Positions 35,316 to 45,045 are shown, numbered from the stretch's first letter. The stretch is 51,851 bases of DNA from JBATTK01 sp049670505 (GCA_049670505.1 JBATTK010000052.1:1-51851), one strand, 5' to 3'. Translations and numbers: made by a program. The notes: generated by a model from the sequence alone, not told the origin.

Positions 35316-36014
35316 TTAGAAATCATAAGAAAATATATTCAGGTCCTTTTCATAAATTTTGGCAACTTTAGCTCTTAAGCTATCATTGTAGTAGTCTCTA
35401 TAATTCAACTTATTCTTTGATGATACGTTCTTTTTCGTGATTTGTTGAAAATCTATATTCATAGTTTTAAAAACATGGGAAAGATCTTTTTCAAAATTTT
35501 CAAACCTACCTATATAGTTAACGCTATTCAAATCTATTAATTTCGATTGTGAACGAAAATGTATGTTACACTTTTCTATGTTTTGTGTTGCAACAAAATC
35601 AACGAAATGTTCAAAATTCTGCATTTCTAATAGCTCCTCATCAGAGAATCCAAAAGCATTTGAATCAACCACTTTGTTCCTCCAACATGAAACGAGTCTA
35701 TCATATGGATTTCTGACAAAAGCAAACTTAAAGTAGTTGTTATACATAGATTTAGGGTAATGGCAAAACATGGGGTGTTCTGCATCCAAATGTATTCCCG
35801 ATATTTTTAATACATCAAAAATTGTTCTTGTACCTACTTTGGCAACACGGAACCAAACAAATTTCTTTTCGTGACAAATTGTAATATTATATTTTCCAAA
35901 GGAAGGCAGAAAAGGAATTCCTTTTACTAAAAGGTGACTCGCTTTTTGGTATAAGTTACTACCAAATGTCAACTGTCCTGAAAGATTATTTGTTTTATTA
36001 ATAGTTTTGATCAT
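35316..36014 (-). CDS. Sulfotransferase family 2 protein (3)
   Basis: This 232-residue protein shows the same layout as the two sulfotransferases near 23 kb. The 5'-phosphosulfate loop is WFRVAKVGTRTIFDVL (about residue 54), the 3'-phosphate site is FKFAFVRNPYDRLVSCWRNK (about 93), and VNYIGRFENFEKDL lies near 170. The TxxG-to-VGTRT change still keeps a Thr for phosphate binding. It lacks a signal peptide and so uses cytoplasmic PAPS. It is the last of three sulfotransferase-like genes (37038, 36098, 35316) in one minus-strand unit with gaps of 40 and 83 bp. The acceptor is unknown. Confidence 0.87.
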   Translation of the reverse strand: MIKTINKTNNLSGQLTFGSNLYQKASHLLVKGIPFLPSFGKYNITICHEKKFVWFRVAKVGTRTIFDVLKISGIHLDAEHPMFCHYPKSMYNNYFKFAFVRNPYDRLVSCWRNKVVDSNAFGFSDEELLEMQNFEHFVDFVATQNIEKCNIHFRSQSKLIDLNSVNYIGRFENFEKDLSHVFKTMNIDFQQITKKNVSSKNKLNYRDYYNDSLRAKVAKIYEKDLNIFSYDF

Positions 36015-36097
36015 AACGACTTCAATGATGAGAATAAAAAGTTATTGGAAATAAGTTTTTCATATTTTCCCTGATGAACAACAAGAACGATTTAAAA

Positions 36098-36997
36098 TTA
36101 TACTTTCCATGATGTTAAATCGCGATCTATCATGTTTTCCAAAATTTCTATATCCGGTTTATAACGAGTAAGCAGTTCCTCCTTGATACTAGGAGAAAAA
36201 TCGGGTTTTTTATTGTTTCTAAAAATTGAATTAAAAATAATTTGATTCATTTTTTCAATACCCTTGGCACAGAATTTATCCAAAATGGATTGTTGTTTTT
36301 TAAAAATGCGGGTTTTATCCGAGTTGTAACTGTACCGAAATCTATTTCTAAGGGCCAACAGTTTAGTACTTTGTAGCGAGTAATTTACCTTTTGGGGTCT
36401 ATTTTCCAATATTTCGTGAGGTATAAAAGTATCGTCAAGGTTTAGAAATTGGTAGCACTTTTTTATGAGGGATATCTTATCTTTTTTTAATTCATCAAAG
36501 GTTAATACCAAAAGATTATTTGGGAAAAGAGCCATATATTTTTCTAAATACTTTCCATAATACCCAAATTCCAAAACTTCTGAAGATCTGGGATAATTTT
36601 CACGATATTTATTGTTTAGAATACCCTTGGCACCGTTATTTAAGGAAACAACTGGCCCGGTTCCTCCGTTCATTTGGTGAAAATAGGCCGATTTAAATCT
36701 TTCGAGCGGATTTCTAAGAATTACTATAATTTTAATACTCGGATCAATTGCGTAAATTCTTTCCGGGACTTCCGGTTTGGCTAAATAATTCGGCCTTTTT
36801 ATCCCAATTACTTTGCTTTGATCCAATCTACCAAGTCGGTCCTTTAATTCTTCCAAACCTCCATTTTCAAAATCCGGGCTTTCAAGATGCGGACATTCCT
36901 CATCAATCATATCCACTTGCGGATGATGTCTTATCGTTTTATGAATATAGGTAGAACCACATTTTTGCCCCCCGATTATGATAAAATCCAATTTCAT
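36098..36997 (-). CDS. Sulfotransferase family 1 protein, heparan-sulfotransferase-like
   Basis: This 299-residue protein belongs to the Sulfotransfer_1 group that includes NDST/heparan O-sulfotransferase-like enzymes. It shows IIGGQKCGSTYIHKTIRHHP (5'-phosphosulfate loop with the catalytic Lys, about residue 7), IKIIVILRNPLERFKSAYFH (3'-phosphate Arg/Ser site, about 90), and FGYYGKYLEKYMALFP followed by LVLTFDELKKD (about 145-165), a very typical pattern. It differs from the three family 2 enzymes in the locus, so at least two sulfation specificities are probable. It is cytoplasmic and sits 40 bp downstream of the gene at 37038. Confidence 0.9.
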   Translation of the reverse strand: MKLDFIIIGGQKCGSTYIHKTIRHHPQVDMIDEECPHLESPDFENGGLEELKDRLGRLDQSKVIGIKRPNYLAKPEVPERIYAIDPSIKIIVILRNPLERFKSAYFHQMNGGTGPVVSLNNGAKGILNNKYRENYPRSSEVLEFGYYGKYLEKYMALFPNNLLVLTFDELKKDKISLIKKCYQFLNLDDTFIPHEILENRPQKVNYSLQSTKLLALRNRFRYSYNSDKTRIFKKQQSILDKFCAKGIEKMNQIIFNSIFRNNKKPDFSPSIKEELLTRYKPDIEILENMIDRDLTSWKV

Positions 36998-37037
36998 TGT
37001 TTAGTAGACATTTTAAATCAAATGATTATTGATCGAT

Positions 37038-37724
37038 TTAATTTTTGATCCTCTCATAGTTCATTGATTTGAGTAATTCAGGTTCAACTATTTTATTAAT
37101 TTTTTCCAATGAATCATTGTCATAATCGCTTAAAAACCCCTTATTTAGATAATAATCAACCCTTTTGTTTGAAAAGGATTTTGAATGGGCTACTTTTTTA
37201 AAGGAACTCTTTACTCCACCTAGTTTGGTAATGAGATTTAAACTCAGCTTATATTTTTTCTTTATTATTTTTAGTTCATCCGAGGGATTTGAAAGCAAAT
37301 CGACATATCTCACAAAATGAATCCTATCATCCTGCTCCGAAAAACTCAACCATTTTTTATAAAATAGATTATACTCCTGTGCATAATGATGCTCGGCTTC
37401 CGGCCAATCACAATTGGCACGCCAGTTCATGTAACTTAAAAACCAACTATACGGATCTTTAGATATTATGATAATACCATCTATCCGCTGTTCGATTTCT
37501 AAGGATTCCAAATATTCCCAAAAGTGCGAAAAGAACAGATTATTGTCATATTGAGGTTCGGGAATAAGATTTTTTTCATCATACAACCGGAAATGTTTTT
37601 GTAAAGGATGTGCCCGATCCTCATTACTGTTTAAAATATTGACCTGAAAATTCTTTTTAAGCAGATTTTCAAGATAATTTGTGCCACTACGCTGTAGTCC
37701 GTAGTGCAGTAGATTTTTTTTCAT
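37038..37724 (-). CDS. Sulfotransferase-like P-loop protein
   Basis: This 228-residue protein has a P-loop LLHYGLQRSGTNYLENLLKK (about residue 4) in the place of the 5'-phosphosulfate loop, and IIIISKDPYSWFLSYMNW (about 102) in the place of the 3'-phosphate site, where KDPYSWFLSY replaces the usual RNPxxRxxS. This is the pattern of diverged sulfotransferase-fold proteins. A pyrophosphate or other phosphate-binding role is possible, so the activity is less sure than for its neighbours. It leads the three-gene unit and is preceded by a two-box promoter at 37981-38010, which leaves a long leader of about 250 nt. Confidence 0.75.
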   Translation of the reverse strand: MKKNLLHYGLQRSGTNYLENLLKKNFQVNILNSNEDRAHPLQKHFRLYDEKNLIPEPQYDNNLFFSHFWEYLESLEIEQRIDGIIIISKDPYSWFLSYMNWRANCDWPEAEHHYAQEYNLFYKKWLSFSEQDDRIHFVRYVDLLSNPSDELKIIKKKYKLSLNLITKLGGVKSSFKKVAHSKSFSNKRVDYYLNKGFLSDYDNDSLEKINKIVEPELLKSMNYERIKN

Positions 37725-38514
37725 GATTTTAATTTAAGCAATGCTCTTTTCTTTAATATCCAAAAAACAATCAAAGGTACATAAGTATACTTTAATCAAA
37801 AAGGATGATAAATCTGCGCAAATCAAAAAAAAAGAAAATAAGAGTAAAAGAAAATACGTTAACAAGCAGCGAAATCTGTCCAAATACCCAATTCACGAGT
37901 TATTTTTCGGGTCAAATAAATGTTTACTTTATTCATTATAGATTAAATCAAATTGGATATAGATTTTATTAAAAAAAGTGCAAAGTTAAAATAATATTTA
38001 GAAGACCAAATAGTATAAATGTAATAAGTTCTACCCTTTAGTTAACCGCCATGGCTTCAATAGCTATTCCCTTGTGACGGAGCTAGAAATTATCATAACA
38101 ATTGCTTTCTTTTCGTGGATAGTACAATTTGAGGATTTTACTAATTCAACATTTCAAATTGATAAAAACAAGTGGGCAAGGATGGTACCATTATACACCT
38201 AACCCAATAGCGAATTTTGACCAGAACTTAATAAACGACCAAAGTTTAACAAAGTAGTGTTAGGTATTAGTAACCAATATATGTATGAAAACATAAGGGT
38301 ACAGAAAACTTTTCAATCAGGTTTTGGCACAGCAAAACAACATTAAGAATGAGAGCTGGCAATGGCAAATTCAAAACGTAAACTCAGCTGGTAAATTCCT
38401 TGGAGATAATAATCCGCGACCAACTGATACCTAGGAATACCACAATTAGAGCTACAGCAATTTTCCGTTAAAAGATATGGTTGTGATTACAATAAATTTT
38501 CTGTGTGATTATTC
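37725..38514. other. AT-rich spacer, promoter but no gene
   Basis: These 790 bp hold a two-box promoter reading into the sulfotransferase unit. A Lys-rich 66-codon frame at 37741-37941 lies in low-complexity DNA and looks spurious. Around 38330-38420 one plus-strand frame reads for about 40 codons before stops, without recognisable homology, so a gene remnant is possible. Confidence 0.55.
37981..38010 (-). promoter_or_regulatory. Promoter of the three-gene sulfotransferase unit
   Basis: On the minus strand TTTG (38010-38007) and TAACTTTG (37988-37981) are separated by 18 bp, a perfect fit to the Bacteroidota -33/-7 consensus. Transcription would start near 37974, about 250 bp before the first ATG at 37724. 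Confidence 0.55.
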
Positions 38515-40296
38515 CTATTCTGGATACACTGGCCTGCCATCATCCAAAATTTTTCTATTTAATGCGGCTATTCCCATTGCTTGCCATTCGCGAGATCTTA
38601 CTGATGAAAGTGTATAATGGTTACGAATTCTATTTTGCAGGTTTTCATCAAACCTACCCACGGTAAGCATTCCATGAGAAATTACCTCTTTAATGTCACT
38701 GCCTCCGGAACCATCAATATTTTCCGCAAACTTTAATGGACTGTTGCTCGTCCAAACCACATCGTTTGTGGTTGCCACCAGAGCTTTCATGTCGTTCAAA
38801 TCCCAATACATGCCATTTTCGTAGGCAGCGACCCAAAAGCTAACAATATCATCACCATGATTAACATCTTGAATCACATTTGAATCCCATGTCTGATACC
38901 ATGAATAGGCCTGTGGGTTTGATGGATTAGTATATATCCGACTTCTTAAACTTGCTCCGCCATAATTAGGCATCCCGGCAAATGAAATATTGTCGAACAC
39001 CTCTCTGTATTTTTGATTACCTTCAATAATATACAGTTCCATTGCAATTCGTGCCCAATGGCTTGTCATGTGCGTACGACTTCTATAAAGGTCGTTTAGA
39101 TTGGAATTCCTATTGTACCATTTATCCCATATATGGGTCTTTGTAAAAGCTAAAATATCATCATATCGTGCCTGGTATGATCCACTTGCCCTTAGATTGG
39201 GGGATTGGTTCATTATACGTAATAGTGTGGTGACGTATCGATATAAAAAAGACTCCCATAAATTGGTCCCTTCATTATTACGGATTGCACCATACTTATT
39301 TAAGTCCGATGGCCAGCCCAAATATCCGGAGTTGGCTCCACCCATTGGTACCGCGTCATCTATGGTATTCTCAATGAGACCTAGGGCATCATCCAAATAC
39401 TTATTGTCACCCGTTGCTTGCCAGACCTGAATAAGGCCATCAATAGTATAGGCGAGAAAATAGTACTCCTGAAATGCATTGCCACTCTCCGATTTCTCCA
39501 CAGCGTCTGAATATTCGGAAGCCCAGGCAACGTCAAATAATTCTTTCCAATAAGTTACATCACCACTGATTTCGTTATTGCCCTCCTGTTCTTCTTCCTC
39601 TTCCTCATTCCCTCCTTCTTCTTCAGGAGATTGCTCTGGGATATCTTCTGAACCTAAAGGGGCATTGTAGGTTACCACAAGTTTAGGACCCTTTTCTGAA
39701 GGATGCTCCTTGGAAGCAATGGCTAAATCGTTACCGTTGTCATGGACCATAATTATGGTGGTTCTTTCCGCTTTTATGTCCTTGGATTCCAAAACTACTT
39801 TTTCTGTAGAAGCTACAGCATAAGTTTTATTAATGGACTCTAATTGAACACCAGCGGTGGGAGAATTGTTATCGGATAAATTTTCTTCGGTCCATTCATT
39901 GGATTGACCTTTCAGAATATTAATGGTACCGTTTCCTTGGTCACCATACACCGTGAATTCAAGAGTGACCTCCGTAATTTCTCCGTTAATTTCACTTAGG
40001 TCGAACATTAAGTAACCTGTTCTATTGTTTTCCTCAAGTCGTACTATAGATTGATCAAAACCTTTGGAGCCTTGCAGAAATGCATCATTGATCGGTGAAA
40101 AAGAAAAAGTCTTCACATCGTACTCCGCATCCGGGTCGGCATCAGGATCTTCACCCTCACGTTCATCAATGGGAGCGTCAGGATTATTTAAGACAGCTTC
40201 TGCTAACAAATCGGAGTCTTTTTCACAGGAAAATTGTAAAAAAAGAATGATAATGAGAAATACCAAATTAAAAAATTTGATGGGGAAATTTTTCAT
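38515..40296 (-). CDS. Surface lipoprotein with DNRLRE/CBM96-like module and helical carbohydrate-enzyme-like domain
   Basis: This 593-residue protein starts with a lipoprotein signal peptide (lipobox FSC, Cys near residue 24). EKDSD after the Cys resembles the Bacteroidota surface-export signal. An acidic stretch with DADPDAEYD follows. Residues about 60-210 form a DNRLRE/CBM96-like beta-sandwich (NDAFLQGS, GYLMFDLSEI, then GPKLVVTYNAPLG). After a Glu-rich linker (EEEEEEQEG), residues about 245-590 are helical with motifs such as RTHMTSHWARIAMELY and NHGDDIVSFWVAAYENG, resembling alpha/alpha-toroid polysaccharide lyases or hydrolases. I cannot name the family. Within a capsule locus it may trim or release the polymer. 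I chose the ATG at 40296; a TTG at 40314 is less likely. Confidence 0.8.
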   Translation of the reverse strand: MKNFPIKFFNLVFLIIILFLQFSCEKDSDLLAEAVLNNPDAPIDEREGEDPDADPDAEYDVKTFSFSPINDAFLQGSKGFDQSIVRLEENNRTGYLMFDLSEINGEITEVTLEFTVYGDQGNGTINILKGQSNEWTEENLSDNNSPTAGVQLESINKTYAVASTEKVVLESKDIKAERTTIIMVHDNGNDLAIASKEHPSEKGPKLVVTYNAPLGSEDIPEQSPEEEGGNEEEEEEQEGNNEISGDVTYWKELFDVAWASEYSDAVEKSESGNAFQEYYFLAYTIDGLIQVWQATGDNKYLDDALGLIENTIDDAVPMGGANSGYLGWPSDLNKYGAIRNNEGTNLWESFLYRYVTTLLRIMNQSPNLRASGSYQARYDDILAFTKTHIWDKWYNRNSNLNDLYRSRTHMTSHWARIAMELYIIEGNQKYREVFDNISFAGMPNYGGASLRSRIYTNPSNPQAYSWYQTWDSNVIQDVNHGDDIVSFWVAAYENGMYWDLNDMKALVATTNDVVWTSNSPLKFAENIDGSGGSDIKEVISHGMLTVGRFDENLQNRIRNHYTLSSVRSREWQAMGIAALNRKILDDGRPVYPE

Positions 40297-41096
40297 AAGT
40301 AGATTTTTGGACAATACTGAAATTTATTTGGGAGATATAAAATTAACATAAAAAAATATCTTTTCGATAAAAGCGCACTAATTTTCGACGAACTGCATAT
40401 TTTCTGCTAAAATAGTATCTAAAAAATAGAATAGCTCCTTAAATAAATTTAGTTTTCAACATTTTGATTAACAATAAAATAATAGTTATGCTTTAACAGC
40501 AACGAAGTTAATACGTAGCTCAACGGATTAATGGATCACTTCTCCGATGATTTTAACACAATTTTTTAATTAAAATCGATGAAATACATATTTAAGATGT
40601 TTTTTCCCTGAATTGCGGGTACAAAAATGTACCATGCCCCTGTCCGATAGTGAAATTTTGAAATACAGTTTTTAAAGGATATCCAAAAAGGGTTATATTA
40701 CATCATGTTTTTCTTTGGAGTAATAGCCCTTTCCTATGTAATTATAATTTCCAAGTTCGGTGAAAGCATAGTATCAAAAAAACTTATGGTTTAAACTAAA
40801 ATTTCGACGATTTTAAAATCGATATCCTAAATATGTAGACGGGTAGCGAAGAGAGTCTCTTTTAACTATAGTATAAAAATGGTAGCAGGTATAAGGAAAA
40901 TATAGTAAGTGATACTGCAGATGGGTCAGATAGTCTTAACACTGGTTCATACGTATTTATACCCAGAAGGGACATTGGCCTCTATTCTTAGTCATAAGGA
41001 AAGGCACTTTAAAATGTGAAGTATAGGTTCTTCTGAAGAATAGAGGTACTAATTTTATGATAAACGGAATGGTAGTTTTTTTGCCTTGCCTATAAT
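40297..41096. other. AT-rich spacer with palindromes, no gene
   Basis: I find no convincing gene in 800 bp. CGATTTTAAAATCG at 40808-40821 is a perfect 14-bp palindrome, and TTAAAATCGAT also occurs near 40572 next to an inverted GATTTTAA, so related sites may flank the region. Two short plus-strand frames (around 40705 and 40915) read for about 25-30 codons without recognisable homology. Confidence 0.55.
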
Positions 41097-42266
41097 TCAA
41101 TTGAAACTCAAGATTCTTTTTACAACACTTGCCCAGGAATTACTAACTGCCAAATCCTTAATATTTGAAAGAATCAAATCTTTTTCGTGTTGTGTTAGTT
41201 CTTCATAAACCGTTAGAACCTCTGATACTTTTAGTCCATCGTTAGTAACCCATCCTATTTTTTTCTTTGTAACATAGTCCGTTAAGTCGGGAGGTCCGGA
41301 AACGATAACAGGCTTTACATAGGTTCTTGCAAGCTGTGCCGTGCCACTTTCATGACGTATAAAAGGCTTATATAGATTAATGACCACATCCGAAGCTATG
41401 AAAAACGACTTCTGTTCTGAATTTGTAATAAATTTAGGAAACGTAATTATTTTCTCTAGGATGTGGTGTTCTTTAGCCATTTCAGTAATCTTTTCATAGG
41501 AGTAATCTCCCTCTGGACCGGCTATGATCCACTCCCAATTTGTGGTTTTCCTTAGGGCTTCAACGATAGGTAAATATTCTTTGTCCGAGCGTAATGTTCC
41601 AAAGGAAAGTAGGTAATTTTTATCTGTTTTTAAGCCTAGTTGACTTTTCGAATCAGCTTTATCTTTAGCGGAACTCACTATCGGCAATGGAGCCCCATAA
41701 GGTATTTCTTCTATTTGATCAACATATTTGTTGCCCATTTGGGAAACAAAATTTGCTTTCATTTGCGAGCCATGTACAAAGGATTTTTTAGAATGCCCTA
41801 CAATTCTTCTAGAAGGAATTCTTGCCAAATATTTATAGATTCCGGCCAACAAAGAAGTTTGACTAAAATTGAAATTGGTATCGTGAAAGACACAAAAGTA
41901 ATTTCCCGAAAAATTCTTAACCTTTTTGGATAAGCCAAAATATTCGAAAGTTTCAAATAATACCAATGGTTGGTCTTTAAAGGAGAAATAAAATTCTACG
42001 AACCCTTCCAAAGACTTACTTGAGTTGAACAAACGATTCATACCCCAGCTCATTTTTTGTAATAATGTTTGTTTTTTCTTTAGACCTTGAGGGGAACTTA
42101 TTCTAATTTCGTTGACAAAATCTGGGAATTTGAGTGGACCATCCATCCCATAAATATGCACCTTGTACCCCAATTCATGAAAGGATTCCAGAAGCCCTTT
42201 GGAATAATCAAATGCATGTCCGTAAGCCTTAAATGCCCCAGGGCTGTATATTACTATTTCATTCAT
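41097..42266 (-). CDS. GT4-type glycosyltransferase (5)
   Basis: This 389-residue GT-B protein has the VIYSPGAFKAYGHAFDYSKG start with a GH turn, a central basic helix with RRIVGHSKKSFVHGS, and a donor domain with NYLLSFGTLRSDKEYLPIVE and LYKPFIRHESGTAQLARTYV, the latter holding the donor-binding Glu. It is a less typical GT4 member, so the family call is firm only at fold level. It lies 131 bp downstream of the UDP-uronate epimerase gene on the same strand and may use a uronate donor, which is inference from position. Confidence 0.82.
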   Translation of the reverse strand: MNEIVIYSPGAFKAYGHAFDYSKGLLESFHELGYKVHIYGMDGPLKFPDFVNEIRISSPQGLKKKQTLLQKMSWGMNRLFNSSKSLEGFVEFYFSFKDQPLVLFETFEYFGLSKKVKNFSGNYFCVFHDTNFNFSQTSLLAGIYKYLARIPSRRIVGHSKKSFVHGSQMKANFVSQMGNKYVDQIEEIPYGAPLPIVSSAKDKADSKSQLGLKTDKNYLLSFGTLRSDKEYLPIVEALRKTTNWEWIIAGPEGDYSYEKITEMAKEHHILEKIITFPKFITNSEQKSFFIASDVVINLYKPFIRHESGTAQLARTYVKPVIVSGPPDLTDYVTKKKIGWVTNDGLKVSEVLTVYEELTQHEKDLILSNIKDLAVSNSWASVVKRILSFN

Positions 42267-42397
42267 TTAATGGTCTGGATTAATGTTTCTATATTGGTGA
42301 ATACATCTTGATCATATAAAAGATATAGGAAACCGATATCTTAAAAATGGTTCATCTTCTGTAAAATCATAAGGGTCGGTTCATATGTCCTAAGAAT

Positions 42398-43432
42398 TTA
42401 ATGAATCCCATAATATTGCTTAAACCAACTAGCATATTGCCGTACTCCCATTTGTAAGCTGGTTTTAGGACTATAATCATAGTCTTTGATGAGTTCATCT
42501 ACATTTGCCCAAGTCTTAACAACATCACCAGGTTGCAGGGGAAGCATTTCTTTTTTTGCCTCCTTGTTCAAATTGATTTCAATCTCTTTTATGAAATCCA
42601 TTAATTTAACCGCCTTGTTATTGCCTATATTGTAAAGCTTATAAAATTCTTTTTCTTCAACTCGTTGGTCCACACTTTTTTCTACAACACGGGTTACACC
42701 TTCCGCGATATCATCTACGTAGGTGAAGTCACGTTCCATTTGCCCCTTATTGAATACTTTTATTGGCCTATTGTTAATAATTGCACTAGTGAAGAGGAAA
42801 GGAGCCATGTCTGGCCTTCCCCATGGCCCATATACCGTAAAGAATCGCAATCCCGTTGTAGGGAAATGAAATAAATGACTATAGGCATGTGCCATTAATT
42901 CATTGCTTTTTTTGCTGGCGGCATATAAGCTTATGGGTTGATCTACTTGATCTTTGATATGAAAAGGGATGTTTTTGTTAAGACCATAAACACTTGAACT
43001 ACTTGCATACACCAGATGTTTTATATGGTAATGTCTACAACACTCCAAGATGTTCAGGAAACCTACTATATTGCTCTCCACATACGCATCGGGGTTTTCT
43101 ATACTATTACGTACTCCCGCTTGTGCCGCAAGATTGCAGACCAAATCGAATTTTTCGGATTCAAAAAGTTTTGTGAGTTCGTCTTTACTCGTAAGGTCCA
43201 TTCTTACAAAGCTAAAACTATGATTATCCTTGGTAACGCTTTGACAAATAGTATGGATTTTTTGAGCCTCTATTTTTCTTATTCCCAGTTCTTTGAGTCG
43301 GTCGTATTTAAGATTTTGGTCATAATAAGAACTAATATTGTCCAAACCGACCACATAATGCCCTTTGGCTAATAGTTTTTGTGTTGTATGAAACCCAATG
43401 AAACCTGCCGCACCGGTAACCAGGATTCTCAT
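42398..43432 (-). CDS. UDP-glucuronate 4-epimerase-like SDR enzyme
   Basis: This 344-residue extended SDR enzyme has the MRILVTGAAGFIGFHTTQKL Rossmann start, the YASSSSVYGLNKNIPF motif and YAASKKSNELMAHAYSHLF (YxxxK pair), plus LRFFTVYGPWGRPDMAPFLF, which is characteristic of UDP-glucuronate 4-epimerases that make UDP-galacturonate. Its start overlaps the UDP-glucose dehydrogenase stop by 4 bp (ATGA), so both enzymes are produced together, which supports UDP-glucuronate as substrate. Length is normal. The exact specificity (UDP-GlcA versus UDP-Glc or UDP-GlcNAc) is not proved by sequence. Confidence 0.9.
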   Translation of the reverse strand: MRILVTGAAGFIGFHTTQKLLAKGHYVVGLDNISSYYDQNLKYDRLKELGIRKIEAQKIHTICQSVTKDNHSFSFVRMDLTSKDELTKLFESEKFDLVCNLAAQAGVRNSIENPDAYVESNIVGFLNILECCRHYHIKHLVYASSSSVYGLNKNIPFHIKDQVDQPISLYAASKKSNELMAHAYSHLFHFPTTGLRFFTVYGPWGRPDMAPFLFTSAIINNRPIKVFNKGQMERDFTYVDDIAEGVTRVVEKSVDQRVEEKEFYKLYNIGNNKAVKLMDFIKEIEINLNKEAKKEMLPLQPGDVVKTWANVDELIKDYDYSPKTSLQMGVRQYASWFKQYYGIH

Positions 43433-44826
43433 GATTGTCCTATTTTGTAGTATTTAAATCCGATGGAATTCATTTTCTCAACGTCCAAAATTCTTCTTCC
43501 ATCAAAAAGGAAGGCAGGTTTTAGCATGTTATCATAAATTTTTTCCCAATCGTATGCTTTAAACTCGTCCCATTCTGTTAAGATAGCAATTGCATGGGCA
43601 TCTTCCGTTATTTTTAAAGGATCTTGGGCTACTTTTAAAAGTTTCCTGTTTTCTTTTGGGTCCCTAGTGCCCAAATAATCAAGATCCGCATATATTTGAC
43701 TTTCTGTTACTTTTGGGTCATATACAACTATTTCGGCTTTTTCATCAAGCAATGCATCCGCAACATAAATGGCGGCAGATTCCCTGGTATCATTGGTATC
43801 CTTCTTAAATGCCCAACCATAAAATATTATTTTTTTCCCAGATACGGTATTGTACAATGTTGTTATAATATTTTCGGCGAAACGCTTCTTTTGATAATCG
43901 TTCATAATAATCACCTGTTCCCAATAATCGGCCACTTCCTGAAGCCCAAAACTCCTGGCGATGTACACCAAATTCAGAATATCTTTTTGAAAACAGGACC
44001 CACCGAATCCAACGGAGGAATTTAAGAATTTTGGGCCTATTCTACTATCAAAACCTATTGCTTTGGAAACTTCTGCAATATTGGCATCTGTTTTCTCGCA
44101 CAAGGCGGATATGGAATTGATAGAAGATACTCGCTGTGCCAAAAACGCATTTGCTACCAATTTGGAGAGTTCGGACGACCATACATTGGTCTGTAAAATC
44201 CTTTCTTTGGGCAACCAATGACCGTAAATGGCACTCAGCGCATCCTTTGCCATCCTGCCAGACGGGGTTTCATCTCCTCCTATTAGAACCCTATCGGCAT
44301 TTAAGAGATCGTCTATAGCAGTGCCTTCCGCCAAAAATTCTGGATTCGAAAGAATCTCAAAATTGACACCTTTCCCGGTATTATCCAATATACTTTTGAT
44401 GGCTTCTGCAGTTCTTACGGGCAATGTGGATTTTTCCACTACAATTTTATCATCCTTTGCGACCCTTGCAATATTTCTGGCACATAACTCAATAAATTTC
44501 AGGTCTGCCGCTTGTCCTTTACCCTTCCCATAGGTTTTGGTAGGGGTGTTTACGGAGATGAATATGATTTCGGATTCATATATAGCTTTATCTACCTCTG
44601 TAGAAAAGAAAAGGTTTTTACCACGGGTCGCCCCAACCATTTCCTTTAGGCCTGGCTCGTAGATAGGAAGATTGTCTAGATCGGCATCATTCCATTGAGA
44701 AATTCTTTCTTCGTTAATATCAACGACGGTTACCTTAATTTCAGGACATTGCTTGGCTATAACCGACATTGTGGGGCCTCCAACATAACCGGCTCCAATG
44801 CAACATATCTTCGTGATTTTTTTCAT
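43429..44826 (-). CDS. UDP-glucose 6-dehydrogenase
   Basis: This 465-residue enzyme oxidises UDP-glucose to UDP-glucuronate with two NAD+. It has KICCIGAGYVGGPTMSVIA (NAD loop), FISVNTPTKTYGKGKGQAAD, SNPEFLAEGTAIDDLL, the catalytic Cys in GFGGSCFQKDILNLVY, and FYGWAFKKDTNDTRES. The sequence is of the longer, eukaryote-like UGDH type. I chose the ATG at 44826 (MKKITKICC); the open frame reaches 44874 with 16 unrelated residues. A one-mismatch -7 box AATCTTTG stands at 44850-44857 on the minus strand. It is the first gene of the minus-strand glycan series and is divergent from the aminotransferase. Confidence 0.94.
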   Translation of the reverse strand: MKKITKICCIGAGYVGGPTMSVIAKQCPEIKVTVVDINEERISQWNDADLDNLPIYEPGLKEMVGATRGKNLFFSTEVDKAIYESEIIFISVNTPTKTYGKGKGQAADLKFIELCARNIARVAKDDKIVVEKSTLPVRTAEAIKSILDNTGKGVNFEILSNPEFLAEGTAIDDLLNADRVLIGGDETPSGRMAKDALSAIYGHWLPKERILQTNVWSSELSKLVANAFLAQRVSSINSISALCEKTDANIAEVSKAIGFDSRIGPKFLNSSVGFGGSCFQKDILNLVYIARSFGLQEVADYWEQVIIMNDYQKKRFAENIITTLYNTVSGKKIIFYGWAFKKDTNDTRESAAIYVADALLDEKAEIVVYDPKVTESQIYADLDYLGTRDPKENRKLLKVAQDPLKITEDAHAIAILTEWDEFKAYDWEKIYDNMLKPAFLFDGRRILDVEKMNSIGFKYYKIGQS

Positions 44827-45045
44827 GGATTTTTTTGTCTTTGAAGATGCAAAGATTACAAAATAACTTAACAATTTGCTGCATATAGTCGATAAAAAGG
44901 TCTAATTTATGGGTTGAGCGCAGGTATAACGTATGAGAAAAAGCTTCCATTAAGGATGATTTGCCGTTAAAGTTCATTTAAACGATGAATTTGAATTCTT
45001 AAACGAAATATCAACCGTATTTAACCGTAACCTTGAAACTATTGT

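Noticed and set aside
37741..37941. 66-codon Lys-rich plus-strand frame
   Set aside because: It lies in low-complexity A-rich DNA with no motif or promoter and directly abuts the divergent sulfotransferase start.
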